DNA of 64,000 nucleotides from assembly GCF_001499995.1 (NCBI RefSeq), contig NZ_LQIU01000056.1, forward strand, positions 62,001 through 126,000, read 5' to 3'. Shown here piece after piece: positions 25,199 through 33,128 of this stretch (within the stretch, counting starts at the first letter, position 1; each line of letters starts with the position of its first letter). The position numbers were made by a program, and so were the translations under genes. The notes under the pieces were generated by a model that saw only the letters and a list, made by a program, of their open reading frames with translations, was not told where the DNA came from and did not search any database. Source of the DNA: Mycobacterium sp. IS-1496 (GTDB lineage Bacteria > Actinomycetota > Actinomycetes > Mycobacteriales > Mycobacteriaceae).

Positions 25199-26203
25199 TC
25201 AGCTACGCTCCTCGCCGTCGGAGAAGCCGTCCCGGTACCGGTCTTCTTTGTCCTTCTCGCCGGTCTGCTGCGCGAGGAACCGTTCGAACTCGGCGCCGAG
25301 TTCGTCACCGCTGGGCAGGTCTTCGTCGTGCGCGAGCAGCGAACGATTCTCCTGAGCGGCGACGAACGCATCGTACTGGCGCTCCAGTGCCGTCACCACC
25401 TGAGCAACTTCGACGCTGGCCTCGACCTGCTCGTTGATCTTGGTGTAGACCTCCGCGCCGGCCTCTCCGAGCGCGGCCAGCGGGATGTGAAGCGCCGCCG
25501 TCTTGGCGACCTCGGCGAGCAACGCCTCGGCGGCAGGCGGATATGCCGTCTGGGACAGGTAGTGCGGCACGTACACGGTGTAGCCGACCACCTCGTGGCC
25601 GTGCTGGGCCATCCGGAACTCGAGCAGGTTGGACACGCTGGCCGGCACCTGCACCTCGCCGACCCACGGGGTGTGCTCGGCGATCAGTTCCTTGTTGTTC
25701 GAGTGCGCGGTCATCGTCACCGGCCGGGTGTGCGGCACCGCCATCGGGATCGAGCCCAGCCCGATGGTCTGGCGGACACCGAGCTGTTCGGCCAGCAGAC
25801 GAACTGCGGTGATGAAGCGCTCCCAGCGCAGGTCGGGCTCCATGCCCGCCAGGAGCAGGAACGGGGTGCCGACGCTGTCGTGCATGGCGTAGAGGTTCAG
25901 TTCGGGCTCCTCGTAGCCCGAGAAGTGGTCGGCCTTGAACGTCATCAGCGGCCGCCGCGAGCGGTAGTCGAGGAGTTCGTCGATGGCGAACGACGCGACC
26001 AGTTCGGTGTCGAGGCTGTTCTTGAGGTGCGCGGTGGTCAGCCGGACCACGTGACCCGCGTCCGAGAACCCTTCCAGCGCATGGAGCAACACCGGTCCGC
26101 GTCCGTCGGCCGCGGACAGCTGTGGAGCGGGGAACTCCAGCTCGTACATGCCGGTCTGCTCGGGTTGGTACTGCTGCTCTGGGATGTCTGGATGGTCTGC
26201 CAT
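25199..26203 (-). CDS. PAC2-family protein (Rv2714-like)
   Basis: A 334-residue protein starting MADHPDIPEQQYQPEQTGMY after a GAGGAGG ribosome-binding site. The PAC2 (proteasome assembly chaperone-like) domain spans most of the protein, with LHALEGFSDAGHV, HDSVGTPFLLLAGMEPDLRW, GLGSIPMAVPHTRP and VPHYLSQTAYPPAAEALL. The C-terminal segment is acidic and helical. Mycobacterial members are structurally known but functionally unassigned. The 295 bases upstream (26204-26498) to the divergent lipoprotein gene hold promoters only, as far as I can see. Confidence 0.88.
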   Translation of the reverse strand: MADHPDIPEQQYQPEQTGMYELEFPAPQLSAADGRGPVLLHALEGFSDAGHVVRLTTAHLKNSLDTELVASFAIDELLDYRSRRPLMTFKADHFSGYEEPELNLYAMHDSVGTPFLLLAGMEPDLRWERFITAVRLLAEQLGVRQTIGLGSIPMAVPHTRPVTMTAHSNNKELIAEHTPWVGEVQVPASVSNLLEFRMAQHGHEVVGYTVYVPHYLSQTAYPPAAEALLAEVAKTAALHIPLAALGEAGAEVYTKINEQVEASVEVAQVVTALERQYDAFVAAQENRSLLAHDEDLPSGDELGAEFERFLAQQTGEKDKEDRYRDGFSDGEERS

Positions 26204-26498
26204 CTCGGTTCGCCTCCTCGCCGCGGTGTCAACGCCTCTACAACGTCGCGCCGTGACCATAAGTGTCGCGCATTTTGCGGCGCCCGCTGCCGCGGGTACC
26301 GGCACCCGGGGCAACACGGTACGGGTGATACCGCATTCCACGCAGGATGCCCGGATCGGTGTGTGCTGAACCGGCGTTGCTGTCAGGCGCGGGAAGCGGC
26401 TCGACGCCCTGGCCGCGGCGTGCTCCGCGCGTCGGGCGCGGTGACCTTGCGTACCCGCCCGGTGCGCCTGACTCCGCCGGTGGCAGGGCGGTGAGACG

Positions 26499-27194
26499 AT
26501 GACCGCGATGGACGGCGTGCTCGTGCGGGGTCTCGGCGCCACGGGTGCGGTGGTGCTCGCGTGTGCGGTGATGTGCGGATGCGTGCGCATGACCGACGGC
26601 ACGCCCTCGCTGGACGCCGACGCGAGGCCCGTCGTCCTCGCCGAGGCGCTCATCGATCCGTCCCGCTTCCCGCCGGCCTACCAGGCGGCGATCCTCGACC
26701 CGCAGGCCACCGGCGAGGCCGTCGCCGCCGTCGACGGTGTGCCGACCGGCGCCGCCGTGGAGCCGGCCGGATGCGCACCGCCTCGCGTCGGACCGGATCC
26801 GCGGCGGACGGTGGCCGCACAGGGCGTCGACCCGTCGACCGGTGCCGCGCTCACCGTGATCCTCACCCGCGCCGACGCCGCGCTCTCGAGCCGGCGCGAC
26901 CAGCTCGCCCGCTGCGCGTCGGTGACCGCCACCGCGGGGGAGGTGGTCAGCACCGTGGACACCGTGCTGCTGCCCCCGCCGCCGGTGGATGCCGACGACT
27001 CGCTGGCGACCGAGGCCACTATCGTGCGGTCCACCGAGCCGCCGGTGCGGGTGCTGGCGTTGAGTGCCCAGGTCAACGAGGTGTGGCTGACGGTCGCGTG
27101 GCTGAACAACGATCCCGACACCCCACCTGACACGTCCGCGCTCGACACCCTGTTCACCGACGCGCTGCTGACACTGCGACGCGCCGCCCCGTGA
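26499..27194 (+). CDS. Putative lipoprotein, unknown function
   Basis: A 231-residue protein with a signal sequence (GLGATGAVVLACAVMCGC) ending near Cys28, a non-ideal lipobox. The mature part holds paired cysteines (AGCAPP and ARCAS) that may form a disulfide. The layout resembles small secreted mycobacterial proteins of the DUF5642 or sensor-domain type, but I do not recognise it firmly. It occupies the place where sthA lies in M. tuberculosis. Start may be ATG 26499 or 26508. Confidence 0.65.
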   Translation: MTAMDGVLVRGLGATGAVVLACAVMCGCVRMTDGTPSLDADARPVVLAEALIDPSRFPPAYQAAILDPQATGEAVAAVDGVPTGAAVEPAGCAPPRVGPDPRRTVAAQGVDPSTGAALTVILTRADAALSSRRDQLARCASVTATAGEVVSTVDTVLLPPPPVDADDSLATEATIVRSTEPPVRVLALSAQVNEVWLTVAWLNNDPDTPPDTSALDTLFTDALLTLRRAAP

Positions 27195-27290
27195 CGGCCG
27201 CTCTCCCCAGCGGCGTGTTCATCCACAGATGAGGCCGGCGCAGCGCCCGCCGCGGCCGGACTGACGGCAGGGGCGGCCACTGTTCGAGGC

Positions 27291-28337
27291 ATGACGACAT
27301 CGCATACCCCCGACTTCGAACTCGACCGTCCCGGCACGCTGATCGCCGCCGTGCCCGCCGTCCTGGGCTTCGTGCCCGAGATGTCCCTCGTGCTGGTGAC
27401 CGTGGACCGCGGTGACCTCGGGTGTGTCCTCCGGATCGACCTGGACGACGACATGGACGAACAGATCGCCCACCTCGCCGAGGTGGCGGCGGCCGGCCGG
27501 CCCGACGGCGCGGTCGCCGTGATCGTCGACGAGCACGGGGCCGGCTGCCACCCCTGCAACGACGACTACCGGGAACTCGCCGACCTGCTGGCCGAACAGC
27601 TGGCGTCCTGGGACATCACGCTGCTCGGCGCGCACGTGGTCGACCGCGTCGCCACCGGCGGACGCTGGCACTGCGCCGACGGTTGCGGCCGCGGCGGCGT
27701 GATCGAGGATCCTTCGGCGTCGCCGCTGGCGGTGGCGGCGGTGCTCGACGGCCGCAGGCTTTACACCGGCCGGGCCGAACTGCAGGCGGTGGTCGCCGCC
27801 GACCCGGTGCGCAGCGCGGAACTGGCCGACGTGATCGCCGCGGACTCCCAGGGCCCGGCCGAGATGTCCGCCAGGCAGGCCGGTGCGGCGATCGACGAAG
27901 CGCGGGCGGCGGCAGCCCACGTCGCCGACGGCGGTGTGTTGTCCGACGAGGTGGCCGCCCGGGTGGGCCGCGCGCTGCGTGACGTGCGGGTGCGGGACAC
28001 CCTGTTCGCGCTCGCGGTGGGGGAGGACGCCGACCGGGTCGAGGCGCTGTGGGTGTCGCTGGCGCGCATCCTGCCCACGCCGTGGCGCACCGAGGCGCTG
28101 GTGCTGCTGGCGTTCTCCGCCTACGCGCGGGGTGACGGGCCCCTGGCCGGTGTGTCGCTGGACGCCGCGCTGCGGCTCGACCCCGTCCACCGGATGGCGG
28201 GCATGCTCGATCAAGCGCTGCAGTCGGGGTTGCGCCCGGAACGGATCCGCGAACTCGCGGTCACCGGCTACCGGCTGGCCGAGCAGTTGGGCGTGCGGTT
28301 GCCGCCGCGTCAGCGGAATCGCCGTCGCGCGGGTTAG
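27291..28337 (+). CDS. DUF4192 family protein (Rv2712c-like)
   Basis: A 348-residue protein beginning MTTSHTPDFELDRPGTLIAA. DUF4192 features are the N-terminal PGTLIAAVPAVLGFVPEMSLVLV, which gives the family its pattern of rejecting an LxxxLGF/P segment, an internal Cys-rich stretch (HPCND and HCADGCGRGG) and the helical C-terminus (LVLLAFSAYARGDGPLAGVSLD), reminiscent of TPR-like packing. Function unknown. Its stop overlaps the end of convergent ideR by four bases. Confidence 0.87.
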   Translation: MTTSHTPDFELDRPGTLIAAVPAVLGFVPEMSLVLVTVDRGDLGCVLRIDLDDDMDEQIAHLAEVAAAGRPDGAVAVIVDEHGAGCHPCNDDYRELADLLAEQLASWDITLLGAHVVDRVATGGRWHCADGCGRGGVIEDPSASPLAVAAVLDGRRLYTGRAELQAVVAADPVRSAELADVIAADSQGPAEMSARQAGAAIDEARAAAAHVADGGVLSDEVAARVGRALRDVRVRDTLFALAVGEDADRVEALWVSLARILPTPWRTEALVLLAFSAYARGDGPLAGVSLDAALRLDPVHRMAGMLDQALQSGLRPERIRELAVTGYRLAEQLGVRLPPRQRNRRRAG

Positions 28338-29026
28338 ACCTTCTCGACCTTGACGGCGTGGGCCATGTGGTGCGGCAACTCGACCTGTTCGTGGCCGGGG
28401 ATGACGATGTTGACTCCACCGTGGTCGGCGGACTCGACGGTGACGCGCGCATTGGGCACCACACCGGCGTCCTTGAGACGCGCGATGAGTTCGGCGTCGC
28501 CCTGAACGTGCTCGGTGAGCTGGCGGACCACGACCGCGACCGGCATGCCGGCCGGCAGCTCGGTCAGCCGCACGAGATTGCCGGCGTCCGCCCGCGACAA
28601 CGGGTCGAGTCCGAGTTCGGACAGCCCGGGGATGGGGTTGCCGAAGGGGGAGGTGGTGGGGTTGTCGAGCACCTGCACGAGGCGCCGCTCGACGTCCTCG
28701 CTCATCACGTGCTCCCAGCGGCAGGCCTCGGCGTGGACTTCCTCCCACGGCAGGCCGATCACGTCGACCAGCAGCCGCTCGGCGAGCCGGTGCTTGCGCA
28801 TCACGGCGATGGCGAGTGCGCGGCCCTTCTCGGTGAGTTCGAGATGCCGGTCCCCGGCGACCTGGAGCAGTCCGTCGCGCTCCATGCGCGACACGGTCTG
28901 GCTGACCGTCGGACCGCTCTGGTCGAGGCGCTCGGCGATGCGCGCGCGCAGCGGCACCACGCCCTCTTCCTCGAGGTCGTAAATGGTGCGCAGGTACATC
29001 TCAGTGGTGTCGACCAAGTCGTTCAT
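28334..29026 (-). CDS. ideR: Iron-dependent repressor IdeR
   Basis: DtxR-family Fe(II)-dependent regulator of siderophore and iron-storage genes. The 230 residues show the N-terminal winged helix (MNDLVDTTEMYLRTIYDLEE; recognition helix around SGPTVSQTVSRMERDGL), the metal/dimerisation domain with EEVHAEACRWEHVMSEDVE supplying Cys102, Glu105 and His98, and a C-terminal SH3-like domain. It lies next to sigB, as in all mycobacteria. No iron box was found within the window. Confidence 0.97.
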   Translation of the reverse strand: MNDLVDTTEMYLRTIYDLEEEGVVPLRARIAERLDQSGPTVSQTVSRMERDGLLQVAGDRHLELTEKGRALAIAVMRKHRLAERLLVDVIGLPWEEVHAEACRWEHVMSEDVERRLVQVLDNPTTSPFGNPIPGLSELGLDPLSRADAGNLVRLTELPAGMPVAVVVRQLTEHVQGDAELIARLKDAGVVPNARVTVESADHGGVNIVIPGHEQVELPHHMAHAVKVEKV

Positions 29027-29134
29027 TCGGCGCCTCTCAAGACCCTCTGTCGCGTCGAGTCTACCGGTTGAGCCGCCTCATCTGCGGTCTTCATCGGTGA
29101 CGACACACGCGGTCGGCTGTGGGGTTGACGACAA

Positions 29135-29164
29135 CGTGCCCGCCGGGGTGAGCCGGCGGGCACG
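29135..29164 (-). terminator. Strong terminator hairpin downstream of sigB
   Basis: Perfect 12-bp stem, CGTGCCCGCCGG (29135-29146) and CCGGCGGGCACG (29153-29164), with a 6-base loop. It starts 23 bases past the sigB stop on the minus strand and separates sigB from ideR transcription. There is no U-tract. Confidence 0.75.
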
Positions 29165-29187
29165 CTGGTCGTTCGGGGTGTGTCGGG

Positions 29188-30147
29188 TCAGCTCGCGTAG
29201 GAGCGCAGCCGGTCGGCCCGCTCGCCGTTGCGCAGCTTGGCCATCACTTCGCGCTCGATCTGGCGGACCCGCTCGCGGGACAGTCCGAAGAGCTTGCCGA
29301 TCTGGTCGAGCGTGCGCGGTTGCCCGTCGTCGAGACCGAACCGCAGCCGGATGACCTGCTGCTCACGCTCGTCGAGCGTGGCCAGCACGTGCCGGATGTC
29401 GGTGTGCAGGAGCTCCGAGATCACCGCGTTCTCGGCCGACATCGCCTCGGCGTCCTCGATGAAGTCACCCAGCGGGGCCTCTTCGTCACTGCCGACCGGC
29501 ATGTCGAGACTCACCGGGTCGCGGCTGTGCTCCAGCAGATCGGCGATCTTCTCCGCGGGGATGCCGGACTCCTCGGCGAGTTCCTCGTCGGTGGCTTCGC
29601 GGCCGAGGTTCTGGTGCATCTCGCGCTTGATCCGGGCGAGCTTGTTGACCTGCTCGACCAGGTGGACCGGGAGCCGGATGGTGCGGCTCTGGTCGGCCAT
29701 GCCGCGGGTGATGGCCTGACGGATCCACCACGTCGCATACGTCGAGAACTTGAAGCCCTTGGTGTAGTCGAACTTCTCCATGGCGCGGATCAACCCGAGG
29801 TTGCCCTCCTGGATGAGGTCCAGCAGCGGCATGCCCCGGCCGGTGTACCGCTTGGCCAGCGACACCACGAGGCGCAGGTTGGCCTCGAGCAGGTGACGTC
29901 GGGCGGCCTCGCCGTCGCGGACGACCGCGGCCAGGTCGCGCTTGCGGCTCTCGCCGAGCCGCTTCTTGGTGTTCAACACGTGCTGGGCGTACAGCCCGGC
30001 CTCGATGCGCTTGGCCAGCTCTACTTCGTCGGCGGCGTTCAGCAGGGCCGTTTTGCCGATGCCGTTGAGATACACGCGCACGAGGTCGGCGGCTGGGCTC
30101 TGGGCGTCCAGATCGCCATCGACGCGGCTTGTGGTGGCATTTGCCAT
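29188..30147 (-). CDS. sigB: RNA polymerase sigma factor SigB
   Basis: Primary-like (group 2) sigma factor for stress and stationary-phase genes. 319 residues with regions 1.2-4.2: LVRVYLNGIGKTALLNAADE, region 2 (LRLVVSLAKRYTGRGM, YATWWIRQAITRGMAD) and region 4.2 (SRERVRQIEREVMAKLR). It lacks the long N-terminal extension of SigA. I chose ATG 30147 (MANATTSRVDGDLD) because AGGAGG lies six bases upstream; longer starts at 30177 or 30186 are possible but not needed. Confidence 0.96.
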   Translation of the reverse strand: MANATTSRVDGDLDAQSPAADLVRVYLNGIGKTALLNAADEVELAKRIEAGLYAQHVLNTKKRLGESRKRDLAAVVRDGEAARRHLLEANLRLVVSLAKRYTGRGMPLLDLIQEGNLGLIRAMEKFDYTKGFKFSTYATWWIRQAITRGMADQSRTIRLPVHLVEQVNKLARIKREMHQNLGREATDEELAEESGIPAEKIADLLEHSRDPVSLDMPVGSDEEAPLGDFIEDAEAMSAENAVISELLHTDIRHVLATLDEREQQVIRLRFGLDDGQPRTLDQIGKLFGLSRERVRQIEREVMAKLRNGERADRLRSYAS

Positions 30148-30184
30148 GACGGCCTCCTGATCAGCTCGGTCTGTCATGAGCTTC

Positions 30185-30211
30185 AACGTTCAAGTGCCGT
30201 CAGTAGTTCCC
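30185..30211 (-). promoter_or_regulatory. ECF-type (SigE/SigH-like) promoter of sigB
   Basis: On the minus strand GGGAAC (30211-30206) and CGTT (30188-30185) are separated by 17 bases. This matches the GGAAC/GTT pattern of SigE/SigH-dependent promoters, known to drive sigB in M. tuberculosis. The expected transcript would have a leader of about 30 bases. Confidence 0.75.
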
Positions 30212-30294
30212 GGGTATCGCGTGCTTCACACGTGTTGATCAGCGGTTTCTCGCGGAAGGCCTGAGAAAGTGCTGAGAATGGCCGGTCGGACCCG

Positions 30295-30693
30295 TCAGCG
30301 GCCGACGTCGGGGTCGTCACCCGCGACGTCCGGTTGCGGTGCGGTCCGGGTGGGTTGGTCGAGCGCGGGCCGTTCCGCGGTGGGGAACAACGGAATCCGC
30401 CTGTTGTCGAAGCGGCGGGGTTCCTCGGCGCGCCGCGGCGGCCGGTCGTTGGCGATCAGGACGGCCATCCACGGCAGCGGGATCGACAGGACCACGATGC
30501 CCAGCGAGATGAGGCCGTTCTCCCAGACGCTGTAGGCGACCGCGGCGAGGATGAGGGCGGGGATGCGGAACGACATCAGCGTGAGGTATTTGCGGACGCG
30601 GGCACGATGCTGCTCCTCGTACGCGGGCGCGGCACGAGTGATCAGTACCGGCCGACCCTCATCGTCGAAACTCAGCTCGGAGCCGTGTTTCAT
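30295..30693 (-). CDS. DUF3099 membrane protein (Rv2709-like)
   Basis: A 132-residue protein, start MKHGSELSFDDEGRPVLITR. After a conserved N-terminal segment (AAPAYEEQHRARVRKYLTLM) come two hydrophobic helices (IPALILAAVAYSVW and LISLGIVVLSIPLPWMAVLIA), then a Pro-rich cytosolic tail. Found beside sigB in mycobacteria; function unknown. Confidence 0.87.
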   Translation of the reverse strand: MKHGSELSFDDEGRPVLITRAAPAYEEQHRARVRKYLTLMSFRIPALILAAVAYSVWENGLISLGIVVLSIPLPWMAVLIANDRPPRRAEEPRRFDNRRIPLFPTAERPALDQPTRTAPQPDVAGDDPDVGR

Positions 30694-30770
30694 ACCTCCA
30701 CTGTTCCACACCACCCACCCGCCGCGCCCGTCGCATTTCTTACCGAATACTTGCCGGGCACAATGTGTGT

Positions 30771-31007
30771 ATGCAGACGCAGACGATCGAGCGCACGGAC
30801 ACCGACGAACGTCTCGACGACGGGACCGACAGCGACACCCCGAAGTACTTCCACTACGTCAAGAAGGACAAGATCGCCGAGAGCGCGGTGATGGGAACCC
30901 ACGTCGTCGCGCTGTGCGGTGAGGTGTTCCCGGTGACGAAGTCGGCCAAGCCCGGTTCGCCGGTGTGCCCGGACTGCAAGCGGATCTACGAGTCGCTCAA
31001 GAAGTAG
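30771..31007 (+). CDS. DUF3039 zinc-binding small protein (Rv2708c-like)
   Basis: 78 residues beginning MQTQTIERTDTDERLDDGTD. A conserved YFHYVKKDKIAESAVMGTHV is followed by VALCGEVF and VCPDC, three cysteines (plus His) likely to bind zinc. A CACAAT -10-like element sits 6 bases before the ATG, so it may be leaderless. The neighbourhood is conserved; no function is known. Confidence 0.88.
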   Translation: MQTQTIERTDTDERLDDGTDSDTPKYFHYVKKDKIAESAVMGTHVVALCGEVFPVTKSAKPGSPVCPDCKRIYESLKK

Positions 31008-31971
31008 CGGGCTCGTCGGGTGTGACCGGAGCGGCGGGCGCGGTGGGCCGGTCGGATGCGGCGCGTTCCTCCAGCCAGCCCCTCATCCGGCGGGCATGGG
31101 TGGTCGGCGCCGGCCACTGTTCCTCGACCGCGGCGTTGAGTTCCGCACCGACCATGATGGCGAAGCCGAGGAAGAAGGCGAACAGCAGGAACGCGATCGG
31201 TGTCGCCAGCGCGCCGTAGGTGTAGCCGGTGCTGGTGATCCATCCGAGGTACACGCGCAGCCCGAGGGTGGTGACCAGGAACACCACCGTGGCCAGGATC
31301 GAGCCGAGGATCAGGCGGTGTGACGGAAGCGGTTTCGGCAGCGACACCCGGTAGAGGATGTTGACCGCGATCATCAGGCCGATGAACAACGTCGGCCAGT
31401 AGCCGAACCGCAGCACGGCGTCCCAGTCGTCGGGGATGAACTCCGCGACCTTGCGGGGGCCCAGCGCGAGCAGGGGAGCGGCGCCGATCGCGAACAGCAG
31501 CATCACCACGTAGAGGCCCAGCGCGTAGAAGCGCTGCCGGACCGGATGCCGCAGGGGAGTCTGATCATGGGCCTCGACGATCGAGTCGACGAACGCCGAG
31601 ATCGCCGACGACCCGGCCCACAGTGAGATGACGAAGCCCAGCGACACCACCTCGCCGCGGGCTCCCTTGACGATGTCGCGCACCGTCGGCTCGATGATCT
31701 CGTTGACGACGTTGGACGAGAAGAAGCTGTCGGCGGTGCTGATCAGCTGGTTCTCGATCGTCGGGAGGACATCGGGACCGAAGAGCGGCGCGATGTAGGC
31801 CAGGCTGCCGAGCATCCCCAGCAGCAGCGGGGGCAACGACAGCGCACACCAGAACGCCGCCTGGGCCGACTCCGAGAAGATCGAGTCGTCCCAGCTCTTC
31901 GACAGGGTGCGAATGAGGGTGCGGCGAACGTGGTGGCGGGTCGTTGTTGTCGGCGGGGGCTGGTCTGTCAT
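30997..31971 (-). CDS. YihY/BrkB-family membrane protein (Rv2707-like)
   Basis: A 324-residue inner-membrane protein with about six helices (for example AAFWCALSLPPLLLGMLGSLA, AIGAAPLLALG, TVVFLVTTLGLRVYLGW and IAFLLFAFFLGFAIMVGAELNAAVEEQW). The last motif, GAELNA, is a family hallmark. Despite the old RNase BN label, no nuclease role is supported. Converges on and overlaps the end of the DUF3039 gene by 11 bases. Confidence 0.9.
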   Translation of the reverse strand: MTDQPPPTTTTRHHVRRTLIRTLSKSWDDSIFSESAQAAFWCALSLPPLLLGMLGSLAYIAPLFGPDVLPTIENQLISTADSFFSSNVVNEIIEPTVRDIVKGARGEVVSLGFVISLWAGSSAISAFVDSIVEAHDQTPLRHPVRQRFYALGLYVVMLLFAIGAAPLLALGPRKVAEFIPDDWDAVLRFGYWPTLFIGLMIAVNILYRVSLPKPLPSHRLILGSILATVVFLVTTLGLRVYLGWITSTGYTYGALATPIAFLLFAFFLGFAIMVGAELNAAVEEQWPAPTTHARRMRGWLEERAASDRPTAPAAPVTPDEPATS

Positions 31972-32048
31972 GACCAGACCAGCATTACTGACGACGGGTG
32001 ATTACACCCACAATGGCTGAGGCCGTGTTGGTGGGCCGTGGTCCGGAC

Positions 32049-32240
32049 TTACGCCTCGACAGGGCTCACTTCGAGAACCGCTGCGAGCTCGACGAGCTTC
32101 GCCTCGTGCTCGTTGGCATGGTGCTGGCAGAACAGCAATTCCGCGCCGGAGGGCAGCTTCGCGCGTACGCGCGCCGCGGCACCGCAGCGATCGCAGCGAT
32201 CAGCCCGCGTGAGTTCGGGGCTGGTCAGAGTTGCGGTCAT
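32049..32240 (-). CDS. DUF7455 small zinc-ribbon protein
   Basis: A 63-residue protein, MTATLTSPELTRADRCDRCG onwards. RCDRCG and LLFCQHHANEHE supply three cysteines and histidines for a probable zinc site. Conserved short actinobacterial family; possible nucleic-acid or regulatory role is only inferred. Strong purine-rich RBS (GGAGG) precedes the ATG on the minus strand. Confidence 0.82.
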   Translation of the reverse strand: MTATLTSPELTRADRCDRCGAAARVRAKLPSGAELLFCQHHANEHEAKLVELAAVLEVSPVEA

Positions 32241-32394
32241 GGCTCCTCCGTTTCCTTCTCTGCGATCGGGCGGTTCACCCTCACGCGTATCTCCACTCTG
32301 TCAGACGTATTCAGTTCCGGCCTTGTTCCCTAGGGGTTCACCGGTGTGTCGTGTCTCACGCCAACCCGGGTTGCCGGCGAGGCAGGCTAGACGT

Positions 32395-32772
32395 ATGTAC
32401 CCACATTCGACCCCGAAACCACCTGTCCTCGTGCACTTGTGCAGTGCGGGCGAATGGCAGGCGATTTCAGCCGAAGGCGAACACCGGCCGGACTCGCTCG
32501 GGAGTGTCGGCTTCGTGCATCTGTCGACACCCCAGCAGGTGCACCTCCCGGCCAACCGACTCTTCGCCGGCCGGACCGATCTGGTGCTGCTCCACATCGA
32601 CCCGGACCGGCTGACCGACCCGGTGCGTTGGGAGCCCGGTCTTCCAACGGATCCCGAGGCGATGGTGTTCCCGCACCTGTACGGTCCGCTGCCCGCCGGG
32701 GCCGTGACAGATGTCACGCCCTACCGGCCGGGGCCCGACGGCACGTTCGCCCCGCTCGATCAGCTGACGTGA
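32395..32772 (+). CDS. DUF952 family protein (Rv2705c-like)
   Basis: A 125-residue protein, MYPHSTPKPPVLVHLCSAGE. The DUF952 signature is clear: GFVHLSTPQQVHLPANRLF near the middle and FPHLYGPLPAGAVTDVTPY near the end. The fold is ADP-ribosyltransferase-like and the family is uncharacterised; the His/Ser-rich signature suggests an active site. Converges on and overlaps the RidA gene by 13 bases. Confidence 0.88.
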   Translation: MYPHSTPKPPVLVHLCSAGEWQAISAEGEHRPDSLGSVGFVHLSTPQQVHLPANRLFAGRTDLVLLHIDPDRLTDPVRWEPGLPTDPEAMVFPHLYGPLPAGAVTDVTPYRPGPDGTFAPLDQLT

Positions 32773-33128
32773 GCGTCGGCCTCGATCTCGACGTAGAGGT
32801 CAGGGGCGATCAGCGCCGACACCTCGACCATCGTCGCCACCGGACGCACGGCCCCGAACACCTCCGCGTGCACGGCGCCCACCTCCCGCCAGCATGAGAT
32901 GTCCGTGACGTAGATCCGGGTCCGGACCACGTCCGCCAGGGATGCCCCGGCTTGGGCGAGTGCGGATTCGATGCGGCGCAACGCATCTCGGGTCTGCGCG
33001 ACGACATCGCCGCCCGCGCCGGTGGTGCCGGCCACCGCGACGTGGTCGCCGACCCGCACCGCGCGCGAATACCCCACCAGCGCTTCGAACTCCGTACCGG
33101 ATCCGATGTGGGTCCGGTCGCCCGGCAT
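32760..33128 (-). CDS. RidA/YjgF-family protein (Rv2704-like)
   Basis: A 122-residue RidA-type enamine/imine deaminase-like protein: GYSRAVRVGDHVAVAGTTGA, QTRDALRRIESALAQAGASL, VVRTRIYVTDI and a C-terminal LYVEIEADAHVS. The usual catalytic arginine appears in VVRTRIYV. It probably protects enzymes from reactive enamines. Its ATG shares one base with the stop of the upstream methyltransferase gene (33128), so the two are coupled. Confidence 0.9.
   Translation of the reverse strand: MPGDRTHIGSGTEFEALVGYSRAVRVGDHVAVAGTTGAGGDVVAQTRDALRRIESALAQAGASLADVVRTRIYVTDISCWREVGAVHAEVFGAVRPVATMVEVSALIAPDLYVEIEADAHVS

Noticed and set aside
24008..26494. Very long open frame (828 codons) antisense to the hydrolase and PAC2 genes
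   Set aside because: Composition is His/Arg/Gly-rich without domains; it is the third-position GC shadow of real genes on the other strand.
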